Below are positions 26,694 to 36,807 of a DNA stretch of 64,000 nucleotides, one piece after another. Position numbers and translations under genes: made by a program. The stretch is from DASUPK01 sp963848955 (GTDB lineage Bacteria > Actinomycetota > Thermoleophilia > Solirubrobacterales > 70-9). The stretch spans positions 310,001 through 374,000 of the forward strand of contig CAWKFQ010000024.1 of NCBI GenBank assembly GCA_963848955.1, given 5' to 3'. How positions within the stretch are numbered: the first letter of the stretch is position 1; each line of letters opens with the position of its first letter. The notes below the pieces were generated by a model, which saw nothing but the letters and a program-made list of their open reading frames with translations, did not search any database and was not told where the DNA came from.

Positions 26694-28107
26694 ATGGCGA
26701 TCATCGACGAAATGCGACTCGACGGCAGCGCTGGACGAGCTGCAGGCTGGGATCAGGGGGCGCGTGCTCAACCCGAGTGAGCCCGGCTATGACGACGTAC
26801 GGCCCGCCTTCAACGCGATGCATCAGGGCCGCCCCGCGATCGTGGTCAGCTGCAGCGGCACGGCCGACGTGGTCGAGGCCGTGAGCTACGCACGCGACCG
26901 GGGCCTGTCGGTGGCCGTGCGCGGGGGCGGACACTCAATCGCCGGCCTGTCGACGATTGAGGGCGGCATGCTGATCGACCTCGGCGAGATGAACGGCGTT
27001 CAGGTGGACGCTGAGCAGCGGCTCGTCCAAGTCCAGGGCGGCGCCCTCCTCGGCGACGTCGATCGCGAAACGCAGGCATTCGGCCTCGTCGCGCCGAGCG
27101 GCGTCGTGTCCGCCACCGGGGTCGCCGGGCTCACCCTCGGCGGCGGCTACGGCTGGCTGCGGCGCAAATACGGGCTTGCCTGCGACGGCGTCGTCGAGGC
27201 CCAGGTCGTCTGCGCGGACGACGAGGTGCGCACGGCATCGGCCGACTCGAACCCGGACCTCTTCTGGGCGATCCGCGGCGGCGGCGGCAACTTCGGGATC
27301 GTCACGTCCTTCACGTTCCGTCTGCAGGAGCTGGGTCCGGAGGTGGCCTTCGCGGCGGTGATGTATCCGATCGAGGAAGTGGCCGAGGTGCTCCGGAGGT
27401 GGCGCGACTATGTCGAGCAGGCCCCCAACGAGGTGACCTCCACCTGCGTCACGACCACGTTCCCCGCCAACCCCGACATGCCCGAGGCCGTCCACAACCG
27501 GCCCGTCGCGATCATCGGCGGCGTCTACGCCGGCGACGTGGAAGACGGCATGCGGGAAATGCAGCCCTTGCGGGAGCTCGGGACCGCCCTGTTCGACATG
27601 TCCGGCCCCACTCCATTCGTAGGCGTTCAGTCGGGCTTCGACCCGCTCTTCCCGCGCAACCAGCTGCGCGCGTACTGGAAGGCGCTCCACCTGAAGGGAC
27701 TCGACGACGAGGCGATCGCCGCGATCGCCGCCAGGGCGCTCGACCGACCTGCGCCGCAGACGCTAGTCAACACTTTCCACATGGGTGGCGCGATCGCGGA
27801 CGTGGGGGCCAAGGACACGGCCTTCCCCGAGCGCTCCGCGCCCTACCTGATCTCGATCGACGGCCAGTGGACCGACGAGGAGGACGACGCCGATAACGTC
27901 GCCTGGGTGCGCTCGGCCTTCGAGAGCTTCCAGCGATTCGGGACCGGCGGCGTGTACCTCAACTTCACCGGGAGGGCCGACGAGGCGCCGAGCGCCGGTG
28001 TCGACAACGCGTTCGGCCGCAATTTCGAGAGGCTGGCCGAGGTCAAGAAGGCCTACGACCCGGACAACTTCTTCAACCGGAACGACAACATCACTCCGGC
28101 TCGCTAG
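26694..28107 (+). CDS. Berberine-bridge-type FAD-linked oxidase (frameshifted near start)
   Basis: About 471 residues after a one-base correction near 26728: ATG 26694 (AGGAGG upstream) reads MAIIDEMRLDG, then the next frame gives LDELQAGIRGRVLNPSEPGYDD and all the rest. FAD-binding PCMH domain with the covalent-FAD His in VRGGGHSIAGLS, and LTLGGGYGWLRRKYGLACD without the second (Cys) linkage. The C-terminal BBE segment YDPDNFFNRNDNI is present. Oxidises an alcohol, sugar or secondary metabolite with O2 or another acceptor. Faces the LAL regulator across a very short divergent region. Confidence 0.88.
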
Positions 28108-28205
28108 GAAGCAGAGTGCGGACGAGCACACCGAACCCTCACCAAGACCACCCATCTTCTCGATCGGTGGCGCCCTCTCGAGATGCCGATTTGCAGGCAC
28201 CTGCA

Positions 28206-28247
28206 TGCCGGAGGAGGGACTCGAACCCCCGACACGCGGATTATGAT
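28206..28247 (-). repeat. att-like tRNA 3'-half repeat, copy 3 (E2/E3 junction)
   Basis: Perfect 42-base copy of the tRNA(CAU) 3' half. The E2 right end next to it (TTTGCAGGCACCTGCA) resembles the E3 right end before copy 4. No integrase tail follows on its right side, unlike copies 1, 2 and 4. The stretch 28108-28511 holds no other gene I can support. Confidence 0.92.
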
Positions 28248-28280
28248 GCCGGCGGGGAGGGGTCAGCTGAGGCTGAGTAG

Positions 28281-28307
28281 GCACGCCTCAGGTGACGTGA
28301 GGTGTGC
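28281..28307. terminator. Hairpin at E3 left end
   Basis: Inverted repeat GCACGCCTCA / TGAGGTGTGC with a 7-base loop (one G-T type mismatch), with further flanking pairing (CTGAG...CTCAG). Without a T run. It may end the minus-strand Hsp20/amphi-Trp transcript or be part of the element end. Confidence 0.35.
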
Positions 28308-28511
28308 TCAGTCGCTCCGAAGTCGGGAGTTGGACGCACAGTTGCGTGGGGGAGGGGCTCGGGTGCAACCGGTCTCGAATAGGCTCACAGTCGATGGGAG
28401 CGGCATCGTCCACGGGTATCGCACCGGGATCCGAGCTCACCGTTGCCAACCAGCATCACTGCCCTCTGGAACCGGTCGGCTCAGGTGGGATGAGCGGACG
28501 CGACAGGACGT

Positions 28512-28787
28512 TCACGGGCCGTGCGCTCGCTCTCCGGGTGCGGCCTCAGGAGACGCGGGTGGTGATTCGGTTGTCGTCGACCAGCTCAGCTCGAGCTTGA
28601 TGTGGCCGTCTTTCGACTTTCCCTCACGCTCTAGCACAACCTCATCGACAACCGGGACATTGACCTTTTGGCCGCCACCCAAGTTCAGCGTTCCGCCCGT
28701 GGTCAGGGCATAGGCGATATCGGTCAGACGCTCCGCGGCCTGTCGCGGTGAGAGTCGCTCCTCGTCCTTGCGCTTCATCTCCCTCAT
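28512..28787 (-). CDS. Amphi-Trp domain protein (copy 1)
   Basis: 91 residues from the ATG giving MREMKRKDEERLS. The family pattern is a charged helix with RQAAERLTDIAYALTTGG, then two amphipathic strands (VNVPVVDEVVLERE; GHIKLELSWS), the second ending in the characteristic Trp. A Pro/Glu tail follows. Cytosolic small protein of unknown role, usually seen near stress genes. Second gene after Hsp20 (gap 59 bases) and presumably driven by the motif at 29300. A paralogue lies at 31290. Confidence 0.82.
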   Translation of the reverse strand: MREMKRKDEERLSPRQAAERLTDIAYALTTGGTLNLGGGQKVNVPVVDEVVLEREGKSKDGHIKLELSWSTTTESPPASPEAAPGERAHGP

Positions 28788-28846
28788 CGGCTCTGCCTCG
28801 GGCTTGCCGACCCAGCGGGTCAGCCACCAATCGGGGTGATCGTGAC

Positions 28847-29245
28847 CTACTCCTTCTTCGACCCGGCTGAGAGGGGAATCGTGACCTCGGCGACGCCATG
28901 CTTGACCTTGGCTTCGATCTTCGACGCGTCGACGCCGGCGGGCAGCGTCATCGAGCGCGAGAAGGACCCGTAGCGCCGCTCCCGGCGCAGGTACTTGCCG
29001 TCCTCCTCCTCGTCGCTCTCCTCCCTCTCCCCCGAGACCGTGAGCAGGCCATCCTCGACCTCGATCTTGACGTCGTCGAACTCCATGCCCGGTACGTCCG
29101 CACGGATGATGAGCTCGCCATTTCGGCGCACGATGTCGATTGCAGGCAACCAACCGCGCGGGCCGCTGAACCAGCGATCGAGAGCATTGTCGACTCGCTC
29201 ATCGAGCTCGCCGAACGGGCCTCGGGGCGGAAGCGGTGCTGGCAT
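28847..29245 (-). CDS. Hsp20/alpha-crystallin small heat-shock protein
   Basis: 132 residues from the ATG at 29245 (GGAG upstream). Alpha-crystallin core from WLPAIDIVRRNGELIIRADVPGMEFDDVKIEVEDGLLTVSGERE to the end, with the conserved VKHGVAEVTIPL strand before the C-terminal tail. The I-x-I-type anchoring motif is weak (TIPLSA). ATP-independent holdase chaperone in the cytosol. First gene of a two-gene operon with the amphi-Trp protein; its start is 55 bases downstream of a 31-bp motif. Confidence 0.92.
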   Translation of the reverse strand: MPAPLPPRGPFGELDERVDNALDRWFSGPRGWLPAIDIVRRNGELIIRADVPGMEFDDVKIEVEDGLLTVSGEREESDEEEDGKYLRRERRYGSFSRSMTLPAGVDASKIEAKVKHGVAEVTIPLSAGSKKE

Positions 29246-29299
29246 CGTTGTCTCCTTTGCAAGGTGTCTCTCCGCTGGAGTGCAGACTCGTGGGGAGCT

Positions 29300-29330
29300 G
29301 GGTGAGCCGTCGTCACGCAATCCTGGTGAT
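29300..29330 (-). promoter_or_regulatory. 31-bp E3 motif, site A (Hsp20)
   Basis: Minus-strand ATCAC-N10-TGACGAC-N3-TCACCC, ending 55 bases before the Hsp20 ATG. One of six copies with identical internal spacing in E3. Confidence 0.8.
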
Positions 29331-29354
29331 TTGCTCGCTTGGGGTCGGCGCAAG

Positions 29355-29385
29355 ATCACTCAAAGCGTGTGATGACGATTCACCC
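29355..29385 (+). promoter_or_regulatory. 31-bp E3 motif, site B (HdeD)
   Basis: ATCAC-N10-TGATGAC-N3-TCACCC, oriented toward the HdeD gene and 76 bases before its ATG. Sites A and B are back to back, 24 bases apart, serving divergent genes. Confidence 0.8.
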
Positions 29386-29460
29386 GCTTCGGCTCCAGAG
29401 TCCTCGTCCTCAGTGAAGGAATGCCTTGTTTCACCTCGCTAATTAGATAAGGAGGAATCG

Positions 29461-30081
29461 ATGTTCGTCACACCCGCCTCGTTCGACGACTTCGGCGACC
29501 GGCTGACTCGCGACGCCGCCGAGGAGCTGTCCAGAAACTGGACGCTCCTGCTGCTCGACGGCCTCGTGCTGATCGTCGCCGGCGTCCTCATCTGGAGTAT
29601 CGACTGGAGCGTCAGGAGCCTGTCGACGTTCATCGGAGCCCTGTTCATCTTCGAGGGCATCTGGGTGATGATGACCGCGGGCATCTCTAACCGCAGTGCG
29701 AACCTCCTCATCGGACTGCTCTCGATCGCGGCGGGAATCGCGATCATCGTCTGGCCGGGCCCCGGCCTGACCGTGCTCGGCATCTTCCTCGGCTGCTGGC
29801 TGATCGTGATCGGGACGATCACGATCTCGGGAGCGTTCGCGGCACGCCGGGTGCTGCCCGATTGGTGGCTGGTGCTCCTCCTCGGCCTGGCCGAGGTGCC
29901 CCTCGGCGTCCTCGCTCTCGCCGCCCCCGGCGAGACGCTCGCCGTCCTGGTCACCGTCGCCGGGATCTGGGCCGTGGTGATCGGGAGCATGCGCATCGTG
30001 CTCGCCTTCGAGGTCAGGCGTCTGCCCAAGGACGTGGACGAGGCCATGGCGGCAGGGGGCGGAGGCAGGCCCGCGGGATGA
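29461..30081 (+). CDS. HdeD family (DUF308) membrane protein
   Basis: 206 residues with six predicted membrane helices in three similar pairs, e.g. NWTLLLLDGLVLIVAGVLIW, LLIGLLSIAAGIAIIVWPG, GLAEVPLGVLALAAPGETL. This is the DUF308/HdeD repeat, linked to acid or envelope stress in enterobacteria. AAGGAGGAA lies before the ATG. Under site B. Convergent with the AI-2E-like permease gene. Confidence 0.88.
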   Translation: MFVTPASFDDFGDRLTRDAAEELSRNWTLLLLDGLVLIVAGVLIWSIDWSVRSLSTFIGALFIFEGIWVMMTAGISNRSANLLIGLLSIAAGIAIIVWPGPGLTVLGIFLGCWLIVIGTITISGAFAARRVLPDWWLVLLLGLAEVPLGVLALAAPGETLAVLVTVAGIWAVVIGSMRIVLAFEVRRLPKDVDEAMAAGGGGRPAG

Positions 30082-30091
30082 TCTGGTCCGG

Positions 30092-31208
30092 TCAGGCCGG
30101 CTGCTGCTGAGCAGCCTCGGCGGCGGCAATGCGAGCTCTTCTCGCCGCGGTGGCCTCCTCCAGGAGGATCTCGATCATCGCCGCGATCGGCACGCCGATG
30201 ATCGCGCCGATGATCCCGAACAGCGACCCGAAGACCAGGACGCTGACGATCACGACGAAGCCCGAGACGTTGGCCGCCTTGCCGATGATCGTCGGCTGCA
30301 GGATGTAGTTCTCCACCTGCTGATAGACGACGATCACGATCACAAAGGCGATCAGCGCCCCGAGGCTGACAGAGAGCGGCGACGATGCCGATGATGATCC
30401 CAGCGAGCAGCGCCCCGATGTTCGGGATGAGGTCGAGGATCCCGGCGATCAGGGCCAGCGCGAGCGGGTAGGGAAGGCCGAGGATCACCGCTGTGACTCC
30501 GTAGACGGTGGCGCAGATCACGGAGATCCCCAAGTTGCCGAGCATGTAGCGGGAGGTCGTCTGGATGATCCGATCCGTGACCTCCTGGTAGCGCTCGCGC
30601 CTATCGCGATAGAGCAGGGCCCCGATCGAGGTCCGCACGCGCGGTTCATCGATCAGGCCGAAGAGCGTCAGGAAGGTGACCGAGAAGACGAGCGTGACCG
30701 CCCCGAAGGCGGATACGCCGACGTGGGCCAGGCCGCCCGATGCCTTGGCAACCCCACTGGTGATCTCGTCGGTGTGCGCCTGCAAAGTGTCGAGCGAGTC
30801 GCTGCCGCCGTTGATCAGGCCGCCGAGGTCGCTGTTCCGCGCCTCCTCGACCAGCCGCGGCAGGCTGTCGCTGAAGCCGCGCACTGCATCGACCATCGAC
30901 TGCAGCACGACCAGCAAGGCGCCGCCGACGAGGATCACGGTCGCCAGCACCAGCACCGTGGAGCACACCGCCCGGTTCCAGGTCAGCCGCCGCTCCATCG
31001 CGCCCACCACCGGTGAGAGGACGGCGACGTTGAAGACGGAGACGAGGATCAGCAGCAGGACGTCCCCGATCGAAGCCAGCGCCCAGGCCAGGGCGACCGC
31101 GACACTGACGAGCAGGATCGTCCGGATTGGGAAGAAGACATCAACCTCGCGGCGGCTCGTGTCCCCGGCCACCGAGGCGGATTCTGACCCGGTCATCTCA
31201 CCCTTCAT
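30092..31208 (-). CDS. AI-2E/PerM family permease (frameshifted)
   Basis: About 370 residues after a one-base correction near 30375. The N-terminal frame gives helices 1-6 (IRTILLVSVAVALAWALA, LALALIAGILDLIPNIGALLAG). The next frame gives VIVIVVYQQVENYILQPTIIGK and FGSLFGIIGAIIGVPIAAMIEIL, the hallmark C-terminal half of this family (YdiK/TqsA/PerM). Possible roles are small-molecule export or Na+/H+ exchange; substrate unknown. A second fragment of the same kind of gene is at 41735. Confidence 0.87.
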
Positions 31209-31289
31209 ACGCCTGGGCGACCTGGTCCGGCATCTGCCGTCGGCCCTGATTGCGGTCCGGCGGAATCTCGGGTGAACCGGCCTCCGGTC

Positions 31290-31517
31290 TCACGTCGGCT
31301 CCGACCAGCTCAGTTCGATTCCGAGCTCGACGCGCCCGTCCCTTGACCTGCTCTTACGTTTCAGCACCACGGAGCCTTCGATCGGCATCCTGACCTCGGC
31401 GTCGCCGTCCAGCTTCAGCCGCCCGCCCGCGGTGAGGGCGTAGGCGATATCGGTCAGCCACTCCGCCACCTCCTGGCGCGAAAGCTGCTCCTTCTCCTTG
31501 CACCTGAAGTCGCTCAT
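31290..31517 (-). CDS. Amphi-Trp domain protein (copy 2)
   Basis: 75 residues from ATG 31517: MSDFRCKEKEQLSRQEVAEWLTDIAYALTAGG, then strands VRMPIEGSVVLKRK and GRVELGIELSW. The same fold pattern as the protein at 28512, with clear sequence similarity. Driven by site C, 68 bases upstream. Function unknown. Confidence 0.85.
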   Translation of the reverse strand: MSDFRCKEKEQLSRQEVAEWLTDIAYALTAGGRLKLDGDAEVRMPIEGSVVLKRKSRSRDGRVELGIELSWSEPT

Positions 31518-31584
31518 CCGGCTGTCCTTGGGTTTCTCGGCGGCGCTATCCCGCGGCCGGGTCGCCGTATTGACACCTACTGGT

Positions 31585-31615
31585 GGGTGAGCGGTCGTCA
31601 CGCGGTTCATGTGAT
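31585..31615 (-). promoter_or_regulatory. 31-bp E3 motif, site C (amphi-Trp 2)
   Basis: Minus-strand ATCAC-N10-TGACGAC-N3-TCACCC, 68 bases before the ATG at 31517. Back to back with site D, 13 bases away. Confidence 0.8.
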
Positions 31616-31628
31616 TTGTCCTCCCGAG

Positions 31629-31659
31629 ATCACACAAACCATGTGACGACGAGTCACAC
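31629..31659 (+). promoter_or_regulatory. 31-bp E3 motif, site D (lipid kinase)
   Basis: ATCAC-N10-TGACGAC-N3-TCACAC, 85 bases before the leader ATG at 31744. The only copy ending CAC rather than CCC. Confidence 0.75.
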
Positions 31660-31693
31660 ATTCCGGCCGGAGGGTCCCTGCGTAAAGGAAAAT

Positions 31694-31722
31694 GGCTCCG
31701 GCCGCCCCAGGCGGCCGGAGCC
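31694..31722 (+). promoter_or_regulatory. Strong 5'-leader hairpin before lipid kinase
   Basis: A perfect 13-bp inverted repeat, GGCTCCGGCCGCC and its complement, with a 3-base loop, lying between motif D and the ribosome-binding site. No T run follows. It may be an attenuator, an mRNA-stability element or a protein-binding site. Confidence 0.6.
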
Positions 31723-31743
31723 AAGGCGATAAGGAGAAAGAGA

Positions 31744-31797
31744 ATGAGTGCATACGCAGGAAGGACATCCCGAAGCGGGCACCTAGGCTCGCGGTGA
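31744..31797 (+). CDS. 17-residue leader ORF
   Basis: ATG with AAGGAGAAAG at ideal spacing opens a 17-codon ORF (MSAYAGRTSRSGHLGSR) whose TGA overlaps the GTG start of the kinase (GTGA). It could couple translation of the kinase. Alternatively it is the true N-terminus of the kinase separated by an indel. Confidence 0.45.
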   Translation: MSAYAGRTSRSGHLGSR

Positions 31798-32708
31798 CGC
31801 GGTCGTCTCACAGGCGCGAGGCGACCGATCCGCCACGCCGGCCGGTGCTCTTCGTCAACCCGAGGTCCGGCGGCGGCAGGGCCTCGCGGGCCCGGGTTGC
31901 CGAACGGGCACGCGGGCGTGGGATCGAGGTCATCGAGCTCAAGCCGGGTCAGGACCTCGCAGCGACAGTCGACGAAGCCCTGGCGGGTGGCGCGGACGCG
32001 TTGGGAGTGGCCGGCGGCGACGGCTCGCTTGCAACCGTCGCGGGAGCCGCCTCCGCCCACGAGGTCCCATTCATCTGCGTTCCCGCCGGGACGCGCAACC
32101 ACTTCGCGCGCGACCTTGGGCTCAATCCAGACGATCCCGCCGGCGCGCTCGACGCGTTCACGGACGGGATCGAGCGTCGGATCGACCTGGCGGAGGTGAA
32201 CGGCCGCCTGTTCCTGAATTTAGTCTCGGTGGGGCTCTACGGCGAGGCAGTCCAACAATCGGCATATCGCGATGCGAAGCTGCGCACGCTGCTGGAGACG
32301 GCGCGCGCGGTGCTCGGTCCAAGCGGGGAGATGCCCGAGCTGGATCTCGTGGACGATCTGGGCGCCGAGCACAGCCGTCCCGCCGTTGTGCTCGTCTCCA
32401 ACAACGCCTACGGACTGACTCCGCCGATGGTGCGCGGTGCCCGGCCAACGTTGGACAGCGGCCGACTCGGCATCATCGTCATCGACGCCCCGGCCGGAAG
32501 CCGGCCCCCGCGTGGGCGGGCGTGGAGCGCGACCTCACTTGAAGTGGGTGCCCCCGCGACGCTGCACGCCGGCATCGACGGCGAGGCGGTCGAGCTGGGC
32601 CCTCCGCTCGAGTTCATGATTCGGCCCGGTGCGCTGCGGGTCCGGATGCCCCAGCGTCGCAGCGGTCGGTGGCCGCCACCGCGACTGGCGCCAGCGCCGC
32701 TCCGATGA
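31794..32708 (+). CDS. Diacylglycerol/lipid kinase family protein (YegS-like)
   Basis: About 304 residues from GTG 31794. DAGK catalytic domain with nucleotide motif NPRSGGG, GVAGGDGSLATVAGAA (the GGDGT equivalent), and PAGTRNHFARDLG. The C-terminal domain includes NNAYGLTPPMVRGARPTLDSG. Phosphorylates a membrane lipid or polyprenol-like alcohol at the membrane surface. Expression would come from site D through the hairpin and leader ORF. Confidence 0.87.
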   Translation: MTRSSHRREATDPPRRPVLFVNPRSGGGRASRARVAERARGRGIEVIELKPGQDLAATVDEALAGGADALGVAGGDGSLATVAGAASAHEVPFICVPAGTRNHFARDLGLNPDDPAGALDAFTDGIERRIDLAEVNGRLFLNLVSVGLYGEAVQQSAYRDAKLRTLLETARAVLGPSGEMPELDLVDDLGAEHSRPAVVLVSNNAYGLTPPMVRGARPTLDSGRLGIIVIDAPAGSRPPRGRAWSATSLEVGAPATLHAGIDGEAVELGPPLEFMIRPGALRVRMPQRRSGRWPPPRLAPAPLR

Positions 32709-32788
32709 CCGACCCGGCGATGACATCGCCGGGATGAGATGGTCGTCGCCGCACAACCCGTCCTGCGACGAACGTACTCTCGGGACGC

Positions 32789-33802
32789 GTGACGGAGATC
32801 CTCTACGGGCTCCATGGCGAAGGGCGAGAGCGCGTGGCGGCGCTGCGCAAACGTGGGGACTTCTTCTGGCTTGACACTGCGCTGAGCGAGACGGGCCTCG
32901 ACGATCTGGTCGACGCGCTGGACATTCCCGAGCGAGCATCGCAGGCGCTGGTGGGCTACGGGGAGGCCCACGACCCCTCGCGTAAGTTCCACGCGGACGG
33001 CCAGCACGTAGTCTTCGTCTCGACCTGCTACCTCGAGCCAGCGGAGGGGGCGCCGGAGGCCCCACAGCGCCTGCGGCCCGTCGAGGTTCACGTTCTGGTC
33101 AGCGGCGAGTACCTGTTGACGCTTCACCAGGAGCGGATGTCGCTGCCCGAGGTGCTCGCCCCGGACGTGCCGGAGGGACGAAGCGAGAAGTATGTCGTCT
33201 ACTCGGTCCTCGACTCGATGGTGGCCACCGCCTTCGACGCGCTGAACGAGTTCGACCTGATGCTGGACGACGTGGCGATGAAGTCAACGGAAATGCGCGG
33301 CAGTCGAGTACAGATGGCGACGCTGCGGGGAATGATCTCCGGGCTCGGGGGAATGAGGCGCCGAGCTGGCTCGCAGCGGGGCCTCTCCGAGCGGATCGGG
33401 ATGGAGATCGAACGGCTCCCGGGGTTACAGGCGGATGAGGAACGCTACTTCGACCGCTTAGGCGATCAGGTGAACCGCTTGGTGGACGCGACCGACGCCG
33501 CGGAGAATGGCATGGCGAGCGTTATCGACCTGCGGCTGAACGAGACCTCGTACTGGCTCACCGTCGTCGCGACGATCTTCCTGCCGCTCACCTTCATCAC
33601 CGGGTTCTTCGGCATGAATTTCGACTGGATGATCGCTCAGATCGACACGCAGCTTGCTTTCTGGTTGCTGGGACTGGGCACGCCCCTAGTGGCGGTGCTG
33701 CTGGTGTGGCGCCTGATCGTCGTGCGCGGATCGCCGATCGAAGTGGACCGGGAAGCCGAGGACGCCGCCAACAGCTCCCCCGAGACCTGGAGAGCCCGCT
33801 AA
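32789..33802 (+). CDS. CorA-family divalent cation transporter
   Basis: 337 residues from GTG. A long N-terminal alpha/beta cytoplasmic domain, a long helix (about 150-270), then two C-terminal membrane helices with the pore signature FFGMNF after the first (GMN conserved). Ends in a short acidic tail. Pentameric Mg2+ or Zn2+ channel/transporter by family knowledge. No motif copy found immediately upstream; could be co-transcribed with the lipid kinase (gap 80 bases). 33803-33975 holds nothing recognisable. Confidence 0.9.
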   Translation: MTEILYGLHGEGRERVAALRKRGDFFWLDTALSETGLDDLVDALDIPERASQALVGYGEAHDPSRKFHADGQHVVFVSTCYLEPAEGAPEAPQRLRPVEVHVLVSGEYLLTLHQERMSLPEVLAPDVPEGRSEKYVVYSVLDSMVATAFDALNEFDLMLDDVAMKSTEMRGSRVQMATLRGMISGLGGMRRRAGSQRGLSERIGMEIERLPGLQADEERYFDRLGDQVNRLVDATDAAENGMASVIDLRLNETSYWLTVVATIFLPLTFITGFFGMNFDWMIAQIDTQLAFWLLGLGTPLVAVLLVWRLIVVRGSPIEVDREAEDAANSSPETWRAR

Positions 33803-33975
33803 TCGATACTTCGGCAATGGCTGATGGCGACGGCGCCTCGCGGCCGGACCTCCGTGGGACCGACGAGCGGTCAGGCCGGAAGGGCTCCTGTCGTCAGTCC
33901 TGCGAGGCCTGCTCCTTCTCCTTGCACCACCGGTGGGGGCGGTCCCGACCCGCGGGGGGTACGGAGGTTGCCGCG

Positions 33976-36755
33976 CTAGCGCACGCGCGAGGGCGCAAGC
34001 AGCCCGAGCTCCCGCGCCCGATCGACGGCCTCGCGGCGGCTGTGCGCATCGAGCTTGGAGTAGATGTGGCGCAGGTGCGTCCGCACCGTATTCGGCGAGA
34101 CGAACAGCTCGGCAGCGATCTCCGGTGCCTTCAGGTTGCTCGGCAGGTACCTGACGACGCGGAGCTCAGCCTCGCTCAGTTCCTCCAGCAGCGGCGCGGC
34201 CTCGCCGCGGGGGCCGGCGACGACCCGGCCAGGACGTCGAGAATCTGGGAGAGCAGCTGGCGTGTGCCGTGCCGTGCCCGGGTGGCGCTTCAGCAGACCC
34301 TGCACCGGGGCGAACGCGAACGGCAGGATGATCCCCTCGGGCTCGGCGAGCTCGAGCGCCCGCTCCAGCGACGCCTCCGCTGCGCGCGGCTTCCCCGAGC
34401 TCGTCGCGGGCCGCAGCGTCGTATAGGAGTGCCTCGATCGACTCCATCCGCGGGTCAACCTGCCACGAAACCTCGGAGGCGCCTTCGATCACCGGGGCAA
34501 GCACGTCCACAGCCTGCTCGGGGCTGTCCTCCACCAGATGAATCTGCGCGACCGCGATTCGCCCGAAGGCCGAGTCGCGCTCCTTGGGGCCGAGGTCGTC
34601 GAGCGCGGCCCGAGCGGGAGCCGTTTCGCCCATCCGCGCCCGCACCTGCACGATCCGTCCCCGGGGGTCGATCGTCACGTCCTCGCTCAGAAGGGCCCTC
34701 ATCCTCTCCGTCTGCCGGAACGCCGCGAGCGCGTCCTCGAGCCGGCCCTGCGCCGAAGCGCAGCATGCCCCACGCGTGGCGGATGACAAGCTCGGTCAGG
34801 TGCGCCCCCTCTCTGGCGCAGAGCGCGCTCTGCGCGCTCGAGATTCAGCTGCGCCTCCTCGAAGCGGCCGAGGTAGACCAGCTCGGAACCTAGGAATGCG
34901 AGGGCGGGAGCGCCTTCGATGGGATCGTCTGCCCACCCGTGAGCCTCGGCGAGCGCGACCGCTTGCTCGACGAGCCGGAGCCCATTGGCGAAGCTCTCTC
35001 CGTTCATCCGCACCGCCACCCCCAGATGGGCGAGCGCCCCGATCTCCTGGTAGGGGCTTTCGATTCGGCGCGCCAGCTCGCGCGCCTCATCGAGGTGACG
35101 CACGGCATCAGCGACTTCCCCGGTCCAGAGCTCGACGACGCCGACGGTCGTGAGCGCCGCAACCCGGTGCTCGGCCAGCTGGGGCACCCCTCCCGCCGGC
35201 TGGGCCGCCAGCGCCTCCTCGAACGACCGCATCGCTTCGCGTGCTGCGGCGAGATCACCGCGGCGGCCGGCGAGCCACAGCTTCGTGTAGGCAACCCGGA
35301 GCTTGAAGAGCGAGCGCCGCTCATCCGGCACCGTCCCCGCCTGGCGCTCGGCGAGATCGATGTAGGCTGGTCACCTCTTCCGGTCGGCGGCTGAACAGCC
35401 CGGCGCCCGCGAGTGCGATCGCCAGTTCCGGATCCGTCGTCGCGGCCTCCGGAGGGAAGTCGGCGAGCAGCCCGCGGACCGTCGCCCGCCGCCATCCAAG
35501 AACAGGTTGATGTAGCTGTCGGCAGCAGGCGGGAGGCGTGCCGCCAATCCTCGGCCGCCTGGGCGTGACGGATCGCCTCCACTGGATGCCCGTGTCCGGC
35601 GTACCAGGCGGCGGCCTTCCGGTGCAGGGGTTGATGCTCGCGGGGTCGGTGCGGCGCAACTCCAGCCGCAGGAGGTCGGCGAACAGGTGGTGATAGCGAA
35701 ACCAGGAGCGGGCCGGGTCGAGCGACGTGACGAAGGCGTTCGCCTCCTCCAGGCCATGCAGGATCCGCTCCGACCCCGAGCCGCCGGTCAGGAGGTCGGC
35801 GAGCGCTCCGCTCACCCGGTCGAGGATCGAGGTCCGCAGGAGCAGCTCCCGGACCTCCGCAGGCTGGCGCGTCGAGCACCTCGGCCACTAGGTAGCCCGC
35901 GACCGTGCGCTCGCTGCCTGAGAAATCTCTCACGAACCGCTCGGGGTCCGGGTGGTCGGTGAGAGACATCGCCACGAGCCGCAGACCCGCCGCCCACCCC
36001 TCGGTCCGCTCGTGAAGCAGCACCAGCGCCTCCTCCGAGAGCGCGGTCCCGCTCTCCTCGAACAGCTCCCGCGTCTCCTCCGGCGAGAAGCGGAGATCGG
36101 CTGCCCGAATCTCCGTCAGCTCACCCGCGAGGCGGAGGCGATGGAGCCCGAGCTGCGGCTCCTCGCGGCTTGTCAGCACCACCCTGAGCTGGGCCGGCAT
36201 GCGGGCGAGAAAGTGCTCAAGGCACCGGAGCCCCTCGGAAGAGTCGAGCTCGTGCAGATCGTCGATCACGAGCACGAGCCACCCCTCGAGCGATTCCAGG
36301 TCGGAGAGCAGGCGCTCGACCAGCGCCTCGCCGCGGAAAGCCGGCGTCGGGGCGACCCGCTCGATGAGGTCCTTGCCGTCCGCATCGGCGAGCGCGTCGA
36401 TCACCGAGAGCCAGAAATGCTGGGCATCCTGTTCGCCGCGCTCGACCGCAACCCAGGCGACAGGCTCATCGGGGCCCGCCCCCTCGGCCCAGGAGCGGAG
36501 CAGCACCGTCTTGCCGCTGCCGGCAGGTCCGCAGACGAGCGCCACCCCGCCCGGAGGGCATGCCGAGAGCCGCTCGAGCAGTGCCTTGCGGCGCACCAAC
36601 CGGCTGCGCGGAGGCAGCCCCTGCCGGGCCTGATGTGCCGCGACGTCGGTCCCTTCCTCGCTCGCGGGTGAATCCGAGGCCCACGGACGGGCGGAGTCGA
36701 GACGCCGAACCCTTCCGGGGCCCGCTTCGAGGCGGTCCCGGTTGGTGTTCATCAT
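33976..36755 (-). pseudogene. LAL/MalT-type LuxR regulator, multiply frame-broken
   Basis: Start ATG at 36755 (MMNTNRDRLE). P-loop GPAGSGKT at 76-83 and Walker B LVLVIDDLHEL are in the first frame down to about 35870. The helical repeat region is then scattered over at least three frames (shifts near 35870, 35630, 35340, 34790, 34450 and 34230). It ends with an intact LuxR HTH (LSEAELRVVRYLPSNLKAPEIAAELFVSPNTVRTHLRHIYSKL). All parts are present in order, about 920 residues if repaired. Far more shifts than neighbouring genes, so true decay and poor local consensus are both possible. If intact it would be a candidate regulator of the E3 motif set (inference). Confidence 0.75.
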
Positions 36756-36807
36756 CGCCCAGCATCTCATGTTTGCGGGCGCGCGTGGCGACTGTGACGT
36801 GCCGAAC

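Noticed and set aside
33900..33930. A third amphi-Trp gene remnant
   Set aside because: The minus strand reads CKEKEQ as in the gene at 31290, but only about six codons match and a stop follows; too short to support.
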